A DNA stretch of 49,268 bases, from the NCBI GenBank assembly GCA_047635055.1, contig JBLIIJ010000015.1, positions 1 to 49,268 on the forward strand, in the 5' to 3' direction. This DNA is from JAVJRN01 sp047635055 (GTDB lineage Bacteria; Bacteroidota; Bacteroidia; Cytophagales; Cyclobacteriaceae). Under the pieces are notes generated by a model. The model saw only the letters and a program-made list of their open reading frames with translations, did not search any database and was not told the DNA's origin. A program made the translations under genes and the position numbers. Below, piece by piece: positions 9,513 through 18,964 of this stretch. Each line of letters starts with the position of its first letter. Position 1 is the first letter of the stretch.

Positions 9513-12500
9513 TTGAGCTCAAACAACGTTAACCCTATTTTGGTCACAGTATTCCTATGTCTTTTGCTGAGCAATGGTCTAGATGCTCAGACATTTAATA
9601 ATAAAACCTACAATCAGACTTTCATAGATGTCTCCTCGGGTCTATCCAATAACTATGTGAGTAACATAGTAGAGGATAATTATGGGTTTAAATGGATCGC
9701 TACAGAAGGTGGCCTGAATAAGTACGACGGAAAAGGCTTTGAGGTCTTCAAACCATCCAATACCCCAGCACTGGAAAATGAGAATATTGAGGTAGTCTAC
9801 AAAGACAATGCTGGAAATTTATGGATTGGAACAAAGAGTGGAGGATTGACTTATTATGACGCCATTTCCGAGCGTTTTGTCAATTACAATGATCAATTAT
9901 TTACTTCATTAAAAGACAAGTCGGTAAGAATCAATAGTATAACGGGAGGGAAGGACAATAAAATATTTATTGGCACATGGAACAATGGACTATACATCGT
10001 TGACAAAAATAATATGGATAGTGTGGTGCATTATCTTAAGAAAAGCAGAATTAGTGTGCTCAATACCGACACCTATGGGAATGTTTGGATAGCTGAGGGA
10101 GAAAATCTTTTAAAATATGATCCATCCGAAGACAGGGTCATAAAAATTGGATCGTTTGGCTTTGTCAATAGTATTTATCATGACGCCAAGCGTAAAAGGC
10201 TATGGCTGGGGATCAACCGCATCGGCGTTTCCTATCTTGATTTACATGATTATTCCTATCACACGACTTCACTGATATTTGAAAGGACTTTTAATATTGA
10301 ATCGTTGGTTGTCGATGATGCAGGACGTGTTTTTGTAGGAACATGGGGTCATGGCTTATTTGTAAGTGACACTTCGGCATCTGTATTTTCCAAATATTCG
10401 CTAATATCTTCCTCATTTGCTAGCAAAAACAACAACTCAAGTTATGAGACGATTTTAGATATTCATTTAGATAAGAACGGTATTATTTGGATTAGTACCG
10501 CCTTTGGAGGCATTGTTAAAATGATGCCAGTCAACAACTTTGGAGGCTCTGAAGATTTTTTTGAAACGGGTTCACTTTCAGATTATAACATCTATGCATT
10601 AACCGTCGATAATGGTGGCCGTACATGGATTGGCACCTATGGCGAAGGTGTAAGCATATCCGAAAATGGCAACCTCAGGCGCTTAGAGAATATTCCGGTC
10701 TCGAAAGTAAACTTCATTAAGCAGTATGGAGGTTACATGTTTATTGGAGCGAGAGAGGGACTTTTTAGAATTGAAATCAATGCTATTGATGGTCTAGTGC
10801 AGCAAGTAGCTATTTTGCAAAATGTAACAGCCCTACAATCAGTAGCACCAGGAAAACTATGGGTGGGTACGCAGCAAATCGGATTGTATTCCATAGAAAA
10901 TATAACTGAGGATCTTAAGGAATCTATAGTAGCCAAAGTTAAAGGCTGGCCAGGAGGAGACCGAGTAAGTGAATTTGAGATAGATAAGGAAGGCAACATA
11001 TGGGTAGGTACTTTCAAAGGATTGTATGTTTATGACGCACAGGCTCGGAAATTCTTAAGTGAAACAGGAATTTTGACGGAATCTCTTCCAAGCGACATTA
11101 TCAACGACATGTTTTTAGATCAAGAAACAGGCAAGCTTTGGATAGCCTTATCTGGTGGATTGGTAGAGTTAGATCTAAAAGGCACATCTGTAACAGACTA
11201 TAAAGTCCATGGAATCGAGAATGGATTAAAAAATGAATTCATTACCTCTGTGATCAAAGGCGCTGACGGTAACATTTGGATGGGCACTGCTTACGGTTTG
11301 GCCAAATATATTCCTAAAAGACAAGCCTTTGAAAATTTCGGTGAGGCGGAGGGTGTACCAGTACATTCGTTCAATATTAAAAGTGTATCGCAAAACAAAA
11401 AAAATTATTTGCTTTTCGGGGCGACCAATGGATTGACATTTTTTGACCCAAAGGAAATTAATTTCAAACAAGCGGATCCAGAGGTTTTATTTACAACACT
11501 GAGTATCAACGGAGAGCTCATTAAAGTGGGTGAAATGATCAATGATAGGATCATTTTCACACAGTCACTACAGCATACGCCCGAAATAGAATTTTACTAT
11601 GAAGACAAAGCCATTTCATTTACTGTTGCAACCCTTGACTACCTCGGTGATGATAACGTGCTTTTTTCTTATAGATTGGTTGGTTTCGATGATCAATGGA
11701 GTCAACTGTCTTACAACAGGGAGATTCGCTTTATCAATTTAAATGCGGGCACTTATCATCTTGAAGTTAAAGGATCACGAGATAGCTTTCATTGGAGTGC
11801 AGTTGCTTCCAAAACCATCACAATAAATCCACCAACTTGGGCTACTTGGTATGCTTATGTATTCTATGCATTTTTCGTTTTAGGAGTAGCTTATCTTATC
11901 AATTTTATAGCTCGAAAACAGGCGAACCTAAAGGCGAAATGGGAAGTGGAGCGTATCGCAAGAGAAAAACAAGAAGATCTTTCTGAGGCCAAAATGGTCT
12001 TTTTCACCAATATATCTCATGAGTTTAGAACACCACTGACATTAATACTAAGTCCGATTACTGAGTTGTTGATGGAAGTAAATGTCAAAGGAAAAGTTAG
12101 AGAAAGGTTAACCACCGTGGAAAAGAACGCCAGTCGTTTGCTCGATCTTATCAATCAGCTGCTCGATTTCAGAAAATCAGAGAATGGATTATTACAGCTA
12201 CGAGTAGCAAATGGTGATTTTGCCAATTTTGCCAGAGAGGTTTTTCTATCGTTTAAAGGACATGCCAAGACTAAGCATATTGATTATTCTTTCCAAGCCA
12301 ACCCTAAGCGGATCGCTTTGCCTTTTGATCGGGATAAAATGGAGATTGTATTGGTAAACCTATTGTCCAATGCGTTTAAATATTCGGAAAATGGAGGTAA
12401 GATCCAACTCATGATATCACAACAAGACAATGATTGTGTAGTCAAGGTCATAGATTCAGGAATGGGAATAAAGGCGGAGGATATTGATAAAATTTTCGAT

Positions 12501-13559
12501 AGGTTTTATCAGATTCAAACGACAAAATCCGCTAAAATAATGGGTAGTGGCATAGGCCTTTCGCTTGCTAAAAATATCGTACTCTTGCATTATGGGCTAT
12601 TAAATGTGACCTCAGTAGAAGGTGAAGGATCTACGTTCACCATTCATCTGCCTATTGAAAATGAAGGTTTTATCACGGGAGAGTATATTTCAGACTTTAA
12701 AGGAAGCGATGATCGAACGGCTTATTTGGATTCAGGATTTGATACTGAGGATCATTTGCAAGTGGAGCCACAAATAAACATGGATAGACCAACCATTCTT
12801 GTCGTGGATGATAATAATGAAATCAGAAGCTATTTGACTGAGCTAATGACAGAAGATAATTACAACGTTGTAAATGCCACCAATGGAGTAGAGGCATTGC
12901 AGGTGGCCAATGAAATACTGCCTGATCTGATTATTAGTGATGTAATGATGCCAGAAATGGACGGCATTACTTTTTGTAACACGATCAAAAGCGATGTGAG
13001 CACTTCCCACATTCCGGTGATATTGTTGACGGCTAGGACGTCTACAGTATTTGAAGTTAGTGGGCTGCAAACCGGTGCGGAAGATTATATCAAAAAGCCT
13101 TTTCATCCAGCCGTTCTAAAAACCCGAGTGGCTAGCATTCTCGAAAATAGAGCAAAAATAAGAGAATATTTTGTCAATAAACTACGGTTTGAACCAGGAG
13201 AGCAACTAGAAGCCGTAGGCACAGAGGAAAAATTCATTCAACGAGCCATTACACTTATTGAAGACCATATTCATGATGCTGAATTTGGTATTGAAAATCT
13301 GATGGACAGCTTGGCTATGAGTAAATCTACGCTCTATCGAAAACTTAAGTCCTTGACTGGTATGTCCATCACAGGATTTATACGTTCTGTAAAACTCAAA
13401 AAAGCAGCGGAATTGATTATTTCCAAAAACTGGAAGTTGAATCAAGTGGCCTATGAATCTGGGTTCAATGATTATAAGTATTTCAAAACTTGCTTTCAAG
13501 AACATTTCGGTTGTTTGCCATCAGAATACCGAGCTAAAAAAGCGTTGGAAAACGCATAG
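9513..13559 (+). CDS. Hybrid two-component system regulator (HTCS) of the PUL
   Basis: 1348 residues. No in-frame ATG exists upstream of the signal peptide; TTG 9513 gives LVTVFLCLLLSNGLDAQ. Residues about 30-690 are repeated Reg_prop blades (for example GFKWIATEGGLNKYDGK and NLWIGTKSGGL) forming periplasmic beta-propellers. A Y_Y_Y domain follows at about 685-770, then a membrane helix at 778-800. The cytoplasmic part has HisKA with FFTNISHEFRTPL (phospho-acceptor His836), HATPase (NAFKYSENGGK, GSGIGLSL), a receiver (VVDDNNE, phospho-acceptor Asp1143 in SDVMMPEMDG) and an AraC-type HTH (LYRKLKSLTGMS onward). HTCS proteins bind oligosaccharide directly and activate the neighbouring susCD genes; this one lies just upstream of them. 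All catalytic residues are present. Confidence 0.95.
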   Translation: MSSNNVNPILVTVFLCLLLSNGLDAQTFNNKTYNQTFIDVSSGLSNNYVSNIVEDNYGFKWIATEGGLNKYDGKGFEVFKPSNTPALENENIEVVYKDNAGNLWIGTKSGGLTYYDAISERFVNYNDQLFTSLKDKSVRINSITGGKDNKIFIGTWNNGLYIVDKNNMDSVVHYLKKSRISVLNTDTYGNVWIAEGENLLKYDPSEDRVIKIGSFGFVNSIYHDAKRKRLWLGINRIGVSYLDLHDYSYHTTSLIFERTFNIESLVVDDAGRVFVGTWGHGLFVSDTSASVFSKYSLISSSFASKNNNSSYETILDIHLDKNGIIWISTAFGGIVKMMPVNNFGGSEDFFETGSLSDYNIYALTVDNGGRTWIGTYGEGVSISENGNLRRLENIPVSKVNFIKQYGGYMFIGAREGLFRIEINAIDGLVQQVAILQNVTALQSVAPGKLWVGTQQIGLYSIENITEDLKESIVAKVKGWPGGDRVSEFEIDKEGNIWVGTFKGLYVYDAQARKFLSETGILTESLPSDIINDMFLDQETGKLWIALSGGLVELDLKGTSVTDYKVHGIENGLKNEFITSVIKGADGNIWMGTAYGLAKYIPKRQAFENFGEAEGVPVHSFNIKSVSQNKKNYLLFGATNGLTFFDPKEINFKQADPEVLFTTLSINGELIKVGEMINDRIIFTQSLQHTPEIEFYYEDKAISFTVATLDYLGDDNVLFSYRLVGFDDQWSQLSYNREIRFINLNAGTYHLEVKGSRDSFHWSAVASKTITINPPTWATWYAYVFYAFFVLGVAYLINFIARKQANLKAKWEVERIAREKQEDLSEAKMVFFTNISHEFRTPLTLILSPITELLMEVNVKGKVRERLTTVEKNASRLLDLINQLLDFRKSENGLLQLRVANGDFANFAREVFLSFKGHAKTKHIDYSFQANPKRIALPFDRDKMEIVLVNLLSNAFKYSENGGKIQLMISQQDNDCVVKVIDSGMGIKAEDIDKIFDRFYQIQTTKSAKIMGSGIGLSLAKNIVLLHYGLLNVTSVEGEGSTFTIHLPIENEGFITGEYISDFKGSDDRTAYLDSGFDTEDHLQVEPQINMDRPTILVVDDNNEIRSYLTELMTEDNYNVVNATNGVEALQVANEILPDLIISDVMMPEMDGITFCNTIKSDVSTSHIPVILLTARTSTVFEVSGLQTGAEDYIKKPFHPAVLKTRVASILENRAKIREYFVNKLRFEPGEQLEAVGTEEKFIQRAITLIEDHIHDAEFGIENLMDSLAMSKSTLYRKLKSLTGMSITGFIRSVKLKKAAELIISKNWKLNQVAYESGFNDYKYFKTCFQEHFGCLPSEYRAKKALENA

Positions 13560-13933
13560 GATTGACATACCGGAGCTGTCAAATTCATGGTGAGCATTTC
13601 GTCAAAAGTTATATCATTTTTTTGAGGTGCAGTAAAAACCTAATTGAAGTCCACCTTGTTGTTTCAAATCACCTAGGCTTGCATCGATTAAAAAACAATC
13701 ATCTGATTGCATCTTTCGATATTATGGGTTTTTAAATATTAAAATAGTTGCCACAAAATAATGAAAAACCTAAATAGCATAGTGTCGATTTGAAAAGACA
13801 CTCATTTTATACCATTTTCCACGTATTTGGAACATTTGACCATATGAATGCCGAGAATCACCCCCTGAATTTTCACTAATAAAAGCACTTTTGGTAAAAG
13901 TAATTTTGATTTTTATATAAACATTAATACAAA
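13560..13933. other. Regulatory gap between HTCS and the SusCD block
   Basis: 374 bp, A+T rich, with no coding frame. This is where an HTCS-controlled promoter is expected. A -7-type box TAATTTTG is at 13901-13908. No obvious large inverted or direct repeat that could be called the HTCS site was found. Confidence 0.45.
13901..13908 (+). promoter_or_regulatory. Possible -7 box of the susCD operon
   Basis: TAATTTTG fits TAnnTTTG and is 26 bp before the ATG at 13934. No TTG lies at the standard -33 position, which would fit an activator-dependent promoter. Assignment is by position and motif only. Confidence 0.35.
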
Positions 13934-15796
13934 ATGCAGAACAAGCGCAACGCATATTCCTTTCTACTTGCCTTTCTTTTTGTTTCCATCCTGGGAATAA
14001 CGAGTTGTGGTACAGATGAGCCAGATGACGGGGGAGATATCCTGTCAAACGAAGTGTCCCTTAGCGATTCGGGGAGCCTAACAGTTACCGAGAAAGACAC
14101 AACTATAGTGCTAACTTATAATTTTATCATAGCCACTCGCGAAGCGGGATCTTTAATAGTAAATGCGACAGTAGAAGATTTATCGCATGGCGTTAATTAC
14201 ACAACGAGCCCTGCAGAATCTTCAGGTGTTATCACTATTCCTTTTGATGCTGCGGCAACTTCCGTGACTTTACAAATAGCTGTTAATGATGATAGCGATA
14301 ATTTGCCGAATGGTAAAGTAACGTTCACTTTAGCAGAAGTTACAGGTGAGAACTCATCAGTGACTGCCTCTTCCTCTTCTTTCGAACTTACCATCCTAGA
14401 TAACGAAGGAGAGTCTATCGTACCTACATCCGATGAAGCATTAGCATTGGGCGAGGCTGTTCCAGGTCAGGCTCAGATGGAAGCGGTTGAAATTACTTTT
14501 ACTTCTTTAAATATTATCGCGGCTATTGACGCAGAAGCCACTAGTGGGTTTGTGATTGGTGCGACGGCTGATGGTGAATTTACCACCTCCTTAGCTTTAG
14601 CGATGGATGCAACATCTTTTTTTGTAAAAGCATCCCCTGATGCAACTGCAGCATTTGGTGCATTGACTGGTACGGTAACTTTATCTTCTGGTGAAGCAAC
14701 TGCAGCGTTTTCATTCGAGGCTATTGTGTCAAATGCAATTGGTGAGCTCTTTTGGGCAGAATATTTCGATTATCCAATAAACGAAACTTATCCAACGTAT
14801 GGTGATGCCGGTTTCACAGGTGCTATCGTTCCTGTTTCAGCAAGATATCGTTTGGCTGGTGCCTATAACGGGGCGGACGGGTCAGTAGATAAAATTACCG
14901 GACTTCAGCGATTGGGTGTTTTTGATACTTGGTACATTCAGCAGCGTATGGCTGGTATTGCCATGGGGGATAATCCTCTGAGCTTTACCGGATATCCAAA
15001 CTCAGGAATAGGAAGAACAGCGAAGTTAGCACTAGACGGAAGTAACCAACGTCAAAGAAACGATTGTAATACAGAATCTAAGAATGCGGCAATTGCCAGA
15101 AGATTTACTGAAGAGGGAAGTGAAATAACTACTGGCAGTGTATATTTTTCAGCAATGGTCAATGTCCTAGAAGTTCAAGATGAAACAGTTCCAGTAATGA
15201 AAAATGCGATCATGATGCTAACAGGAGACGTTTCTTTTGTGAATGTCAATGCAATGAAACTAAATGTCATTGATGATGGAGCTGGCGGATATCATTTCGG
15301 GGTTTCAAAATCAAGTGATGACGGATCAGTAGTATATGGTACGACCTCTTATGCTTTGGGTACAACATATGCAGTTGTTTTCAAAGTGGAGATCAACGAT
15401 GACTTAGAAGGCGAAGATCCTAATGATGTAGTAAGTGTTTATGTATTTGAAGAAGGATCGACTATTCCATCTTTTGAAGACAATTCATTGACTCCTGAGG
15501 CAAGAATAGATGTAACGAATCAAGAGGCAGATGTGCATGACGTCACATCTGGTCTGGAGATTTTCTTTATGAGAGAAGTAGCTGATGCATTTTCCGCTGG
15601 TGGCTTGGCCAATGTTCATGTACAATCTGTAGAATTTTCTGGTCTTAGAATCGCTACTTCATGGAATGCCTTATTTAAGGATATGTCTGAAGCGCTATAT
15701 GATAACACATCAGAAGATGCACTTCAGGGAATAAGATATGGCAATGCAAACTGTTCAGGTTTTCCAGGTGGTAACCTCGGAAATACTGATCTTTAA
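13934..15796 (+). CDS. Putative surface glycan-binding lipoprotein (Calx-beta plus jelly-roll domain)
   Basis: 620 residues. The lipobox is GITSC, followed by an Asp/Gly-rich stretch (GTDEPDDGG) typical of surface-exported lipoproteins. Residues 30-160 look like a Calx-beta repeat ending LTILDNEG. Residues about 170-270 are another Ig-like unit. Residues 272-615 form a LamG-like beta-sandwich that shares its second half with the C-terminal region of the broken GH16 gene at 32102 (YHFG, VVFKVE, FFMRE, IATSWNALF against YNFG, VVMKLT, FLREK, VANSWEGLF). Association of the same domain with a GH16 enzyme supports carbohydrate binding. No catalytic residues were recognised. It lies directly upstream of susC, where PULs often carry SGBP genes. 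A hairpin separates it from susC. Confidence 0.7.
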   Translation: MQNKRNAYSFLLAFLFVSILGITSCGTDEPDDGGDILSNEVSLSDSGSLTVTEKDTTIVLTYNFIIATREAGSLIVNATVEDLSHGVNYTTSPAESSGVITIPFDAAATSVTLQIAVNDDSDNLPNGKVTFTLAEVTGENSSVTASSSSFELTILDNEGESIVPTSDEALALGEAVPGQAQMEAVEITFTSLNIIAAIDAEATSGFVIGATADGEFTTSLALAMDATSFFVKASPDATAAFGALTGTVTLSSGEATAAFSFEAIVSNAIGELFWAEYFDYPINETYPTYGDAGFTGAIVPVSARYRLAGAYNGADGSVDKITGLQRLGVFDTWYIQQRMAGIAMGDNPLSFTGYPNSGIGRTAKLALDGSNQRQRNDCNTESKNAAIARRFTEEGSEITTGSVYFSAMVNVLEVQDETVPVMKNAIMMLTGDVSFVNVNAMKLNVIDDGAGGYHFGVSKSSDDGSVVYGTTSYALGTTYAVVFKVEINDDLEGEDPNDVVSVYVFEEGSTIPSFEDNSLTPEARIDVTNQEADVHDVTSGLEIFFMREVADAFSAGGLANVHVQSVEFSGLRIATSWNALFKDMSEALYDNTSEDALQGIRYGNANCSGFPGGNLGNTDL

Positions 15797-15820
15797 GTAA
15801 CACTTCTAATCATTAACATT

Positions 15821-15854
15821 TGGATCTCGCTTAGTGCTATTTGAGCGAGATCCA
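15821..15854 (+). promoter_or_regulatory. Perfect 11-bp intercistronic hairpin before susC
   Basis: TGGATCTCGCT (15821-15831) pairs perfectly with AGCGAGATCCA (15844-15854) around a 12-nt loop. It lies 25 bp after the lipoprotein stop and 57 bp before the susC ATG. No T-run follows, so it is not a standard intrinsic terminator. It could act as an mRNA stabiliser, a processing site or a partial attenuator. Confidence 0.6.
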
Positions 15855-15910
15855 CATTGTCAAAATACAGTTCCCTTTCACTGTTATTTTTAGCCTTTTT
15901 GAAAATTAAT

Positions 15911-18900
15911 ATGAAAAAAATTTCAAACCTTTTAATGAGTAGAAGCCATATTTTTTTAGTCCTATTTTTTGTTTCAGTGAAGCTATTAGCGCAAGGTGTA
16001 GTAGTCAATGGAACAGTAGCGGATGAAAACGGTGAAACCTTGCCAGGCGTGACTATCATGGTCAAAGGAACCACGAATGGAACGATCACAGATTTTGATG
16101 GAAACTATAGACTTGAAGTTCCAAGCGACGCATCGCTTGAATATAGGTTTGTTGGGTTTATGACGCAGAAGTTAAATGTTAATGGCCGGACCACTATTGA
16201 TGTGGTTTTAAATATGGACATCAAGCAAATGGACGAAGTTGTCGTGATCGGCTATGGTACGGTTGATAAAAAAGATTTAACGGGAGCGGTGGGCATACTT
16301 AGTGCAGATGACCTTGCCTTGCAACCTGTTGTGAGAATAGAAGCTGCTCTTCAATCAAAACTCCCCGGCGTTGTTGTAAACCAAAATAGCGGTAATCCAG
16401 GAAGTGAGATGAAAGTAAGAATTAGAGGTGCTAATTCTTTTGGAGCAGGAAATGGCCCATTGTACGTGGTTGATGGCTTTGTAGGTGCGGATATTCAGTC
16501 CTTAAACCCGGACGATGTGCAATCAATATCAGTCCTTAAAGATGCATCGGCAAGTGCGATTTATGGAGCGCAAGGTGCTAATGGGGTGATTATTATTACA
16601 ACCAAAAGCAATAAAAGCGACAAAACACAAATCAGTGTTAAATACCAACACAGCATTTCCCAGCTAAGAACGAGATGGGATCTAATGGAGGGTTGGCAAT
16701 ACATGCAAACTGTCAATGACAGGTTGAGAGCTGGAGGTACGCCAGAGGATAATTTGATATTTAGTAGACTGGATATACTTCAAGCTCAGAGTGAAGGAAG
16801 CGGCACAGATTGGCAGGATGTTGTATTTCAAACAGGTCAACAAGACCAGGTACAATTATCCGTAAATAAAGGGTCATCGTTTTTGTCCGCAGCAGCACAA
16901 TGGAATAAGGGTATAGTATCAGGTACAAAATACAATCGATATAATATTAGATACAATTACACAGAAAATATTTTTGATCCAGTAAAGTTGTTCATTGGCA
17001 TATCTAATGCATTTGAACAACGTGAAAATTCTGAAAATTCTGAACATATAAAAACCATAAGAACAGCGGTTGGCTGGCCTACGAATTTGCCAGTTTTCGA
17101 CGAAGTAACTGGGGATTATACACGTAATGCTTCATACGGTCCATTGCCAGTAAACCCGGCTTTTACGCTAAACGAAACGCCAAGTACAGCCTATAGAAAT
17201 GACTTTATTACCAATTCTTACCTTGAATTTAGATTAGGAAAAGGTTTCAAATTTAAAACTCAAGGCATCATTAACTTAAGAGGCATCTCTAGTACCAATT
17301 TTAGTAGAGTGTCACCGAACTTGGTCGCTAGTAGTCCTGCTTCAAGTTCATATGGAAATACGAACAGAATGTTTTTGCAATGGCAGGCCACCCAGCAATT
17401 ATCATATAAGAAAAAACAGGGTAAGCATGCTATTAACGCTACGGCGCTTTATGAGGTGCGATCTTCTGTTGAGCGCTCTTTTAGTAGTAGTGGTTCTGAA
17501 CTCACGACTACCAATCTAGGCTATTTTAGTGCGGGTGTAGCTGATGTTAGGAATAATGGGGTTAATCGTCAAAACCTTGAAATATGGTCTTACTTCGGTA
17601 GAGTCAATTATACATTCAATGAAAAATATTTATTCACTTTTAATGCCAGACATGACGAGTCTTCAAGGTTGGGAGTAGGCTATGAAGGTGCAAATTTCTT
17701 CGGTGGAGCTTTCGCATATAAGTTGAGCGAGGAATCCTTTTTTCCTAAGAATGGAATCATTGATGATGTGAAGCTTCGTATAAGCATCGGACAATTAGGG
17801 AGCCAAGCCGTAGATTTTATAGAAACGATAGAAGTGGTTGGCTATAACAAAGGCTACTCATTTGATGGTGCGACTTTTACACGTGGTGCGGCAGTTTCAA
17901 GACCTAAAAACGAACGACTTGGTTGGGAAACGACCAATCAGATCGATATTGGAGCGGATGTAGGGATATTAGATAATAGATTTAATTTCACTTTCGATGC
18001 ATTCTATAAACAGACCACAGACCTGATCTTTAATCAGCAGGTACCCGCTTATGCAGGAGGAGGTAATATTAAAGTGAACTCAGGAGAGATGGTTAATAAA
18101 GGGCTTGAATTTGCTCTTTCGGGATATGCTATTGACAAAAGGGATTTTTCAATTGAAGTCAATGCTAACATTAGCTTTATTAGAAATGAGCTAAAAGATA
18201 TTCTTGGCGATACAGACTTTATAGCTTCTGGGCCAAATCAGAGAGATAATCCTGATCTTTTGGATAACACTCATCGCAATTTTGTAGGAAGACCGCTAGG
18301 TCTTTTGTGGGGGCTAGTGTATGACGGAGTTTATAGCACGGATCAAGAGGAGCTCGCGAGTCAGTATAACAGATCACCTGGCGATCCAATCTATAGAGAT
18401 TTGAATGACGATGGTCAAATAGACAATGAAGATCTAACAGTCATTGGCAATCCAAATCCGGATTTTATCTGGGGATTTGTTACCAATGTGAGATATAAAA
18501 ACTTTACGCTTAATCTTGTGTGGAATGGTGTGCATGGTATGGACGTTCTCAATTCACTGAAAGCTTCCACTTATGGTGGAGCTGGAAATAGAGATGCAAC
18601 TAATGTTGAATTTCTAGATAGATGGACACCTGAAGATCAAAATACGGACATTCCAGGATTCACAACCACAAGTATTTTGTCTAGGCAATCGAGTCAATGG
18701 ATTGAAGATGGCTCCTATGTTAAATTGAGAAATGCAACATTGAAATATGATCTACCTACAAAATCATTGCCGTGGTTAAAAGGAATTTCAAACATATCCG
18801 TATTTGTTACGGCTCAAAACGCTTTGGTATTTACCAAGTATACTGGCTATGATCCTGAATCATTATCGAATACAGGAGATAAGGCTGGAGGATTTGATGA

Positions 18901-18955
18901 AGGTGGCTACCCAATTCCACGAACGTTTTTAACTGGAATGAACATTACATTTTAA
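15911..18955 (+). CDS. susC: SusC-family TonB-dependent outer-membrane oligosaccharide transporter
   Basis: The ATG at 15911 starts MKKISNLLMSRSHIFLVLFF with a signal peptide ending LLAQG; an upstream non-ATG extension would bury it. 1014 residues. It begins with a carboxypeptidase-regulatory-like domain (VVNGTVADENGETLPGVTIM), then the conserved segment MDEVVVIGYGTVDKKDLTGA, the plug (LYVVDGFVG, SVLKDASASAIYGAQGANGV) and a 22-strand-type barrel, ending LTGMNITF with a terminal aromatic residue. It imports large oligosaccharides together with the SusD lid encoded 9 bp downstream, powered by TonB-ExbBD. Substrate follows from the PUL context, probably sulfated galacto-oligosaccharides. Expected regulation is by the HTCS at 9513. 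Confidence 0.95.
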   Translation: MKKISNLLMSRSHIFLVLFFVSVKLLAQGVVVNGTVADENGETLPGVTIMVKGTTNGTITDFDGNYRLEVPSDASLEYRFVGFMTQKLNVNGRTTIDVVLNMDIKQMDEVVVIGYGTVDKKDLTGAVGILSADDLALQPVVRIEAALQSKLPGVVVNQNSGNPGSEMKVRIRGANSFGAGNGPLYVVDGFVGADIQSLNPDDVQSISVLKDASASAIYGAQGANGVIIITTKSNKSDKTQISVKYQHSISQLRTRWDLMEGWQYMQTVNDRLRAGGTPEDNLIFSRLDILQAQSEGSGTDWQDVVFQTGQQDQVQLSVNKGSSFLSAAAQWNKGIVSGTKYNRYNIRYNYTENIFDPVKLFIGISNAFEQRENSENSEHIKTIRTAVGWPTNLPVFDEVTGDYTRNASYGPLPVNPAFTLNETPSTAYRNDFITNSYLEFRLGKGFKFKTQGIINLRGISSTNFSRVSPNLVASSPASSSYGNTNRMFLQWQATQQLSYKKKQGKHAINATALYEVRSSVERSFSSSGSELTTTNLGYFSAGVADVRNNGVNRQNLEIWSYFGRVNYTFNEKYLFTFNARHDESSRLGVGYEGANFFGGAFAYKLSEESFFPKNGIIDDVKLRISIGQLGSQAVDFIETIEVVGYNKGYSFDGATFTRGAAVSRPKNERLGWETTNQIDIGADVGILDNRFNFTFDAFYKQTTDLIFNQQVPAYAGGGNIKVNSGEMVNKGLEFALSGYAIDKRDFSIEVNANISFIRNELKDILGDTDFIASGPNQRDNPDLLDNTHRNFVGRPLGLLWGLVYDGVYSTDQEELASQYNRSPGDPIYRDLNDDGQIDNEDLTVIGNPNPDFIWGFVTNVRYKNFTLNLVWNGVHGMDVLNSLKASTYGGAGNRDATNVEFLDRWTPEDQNTDIPGFTTTSILSRQSSQWIEDGSYVKLRNATLKYDLPTKSLPWLKGISNISVFVTAQNALVFTKYTGYDPESLSNTGDKAGGFDEGGYPIPRTFLTGMNITF

Positions 18956-18964
18956 AGCCAAAAG

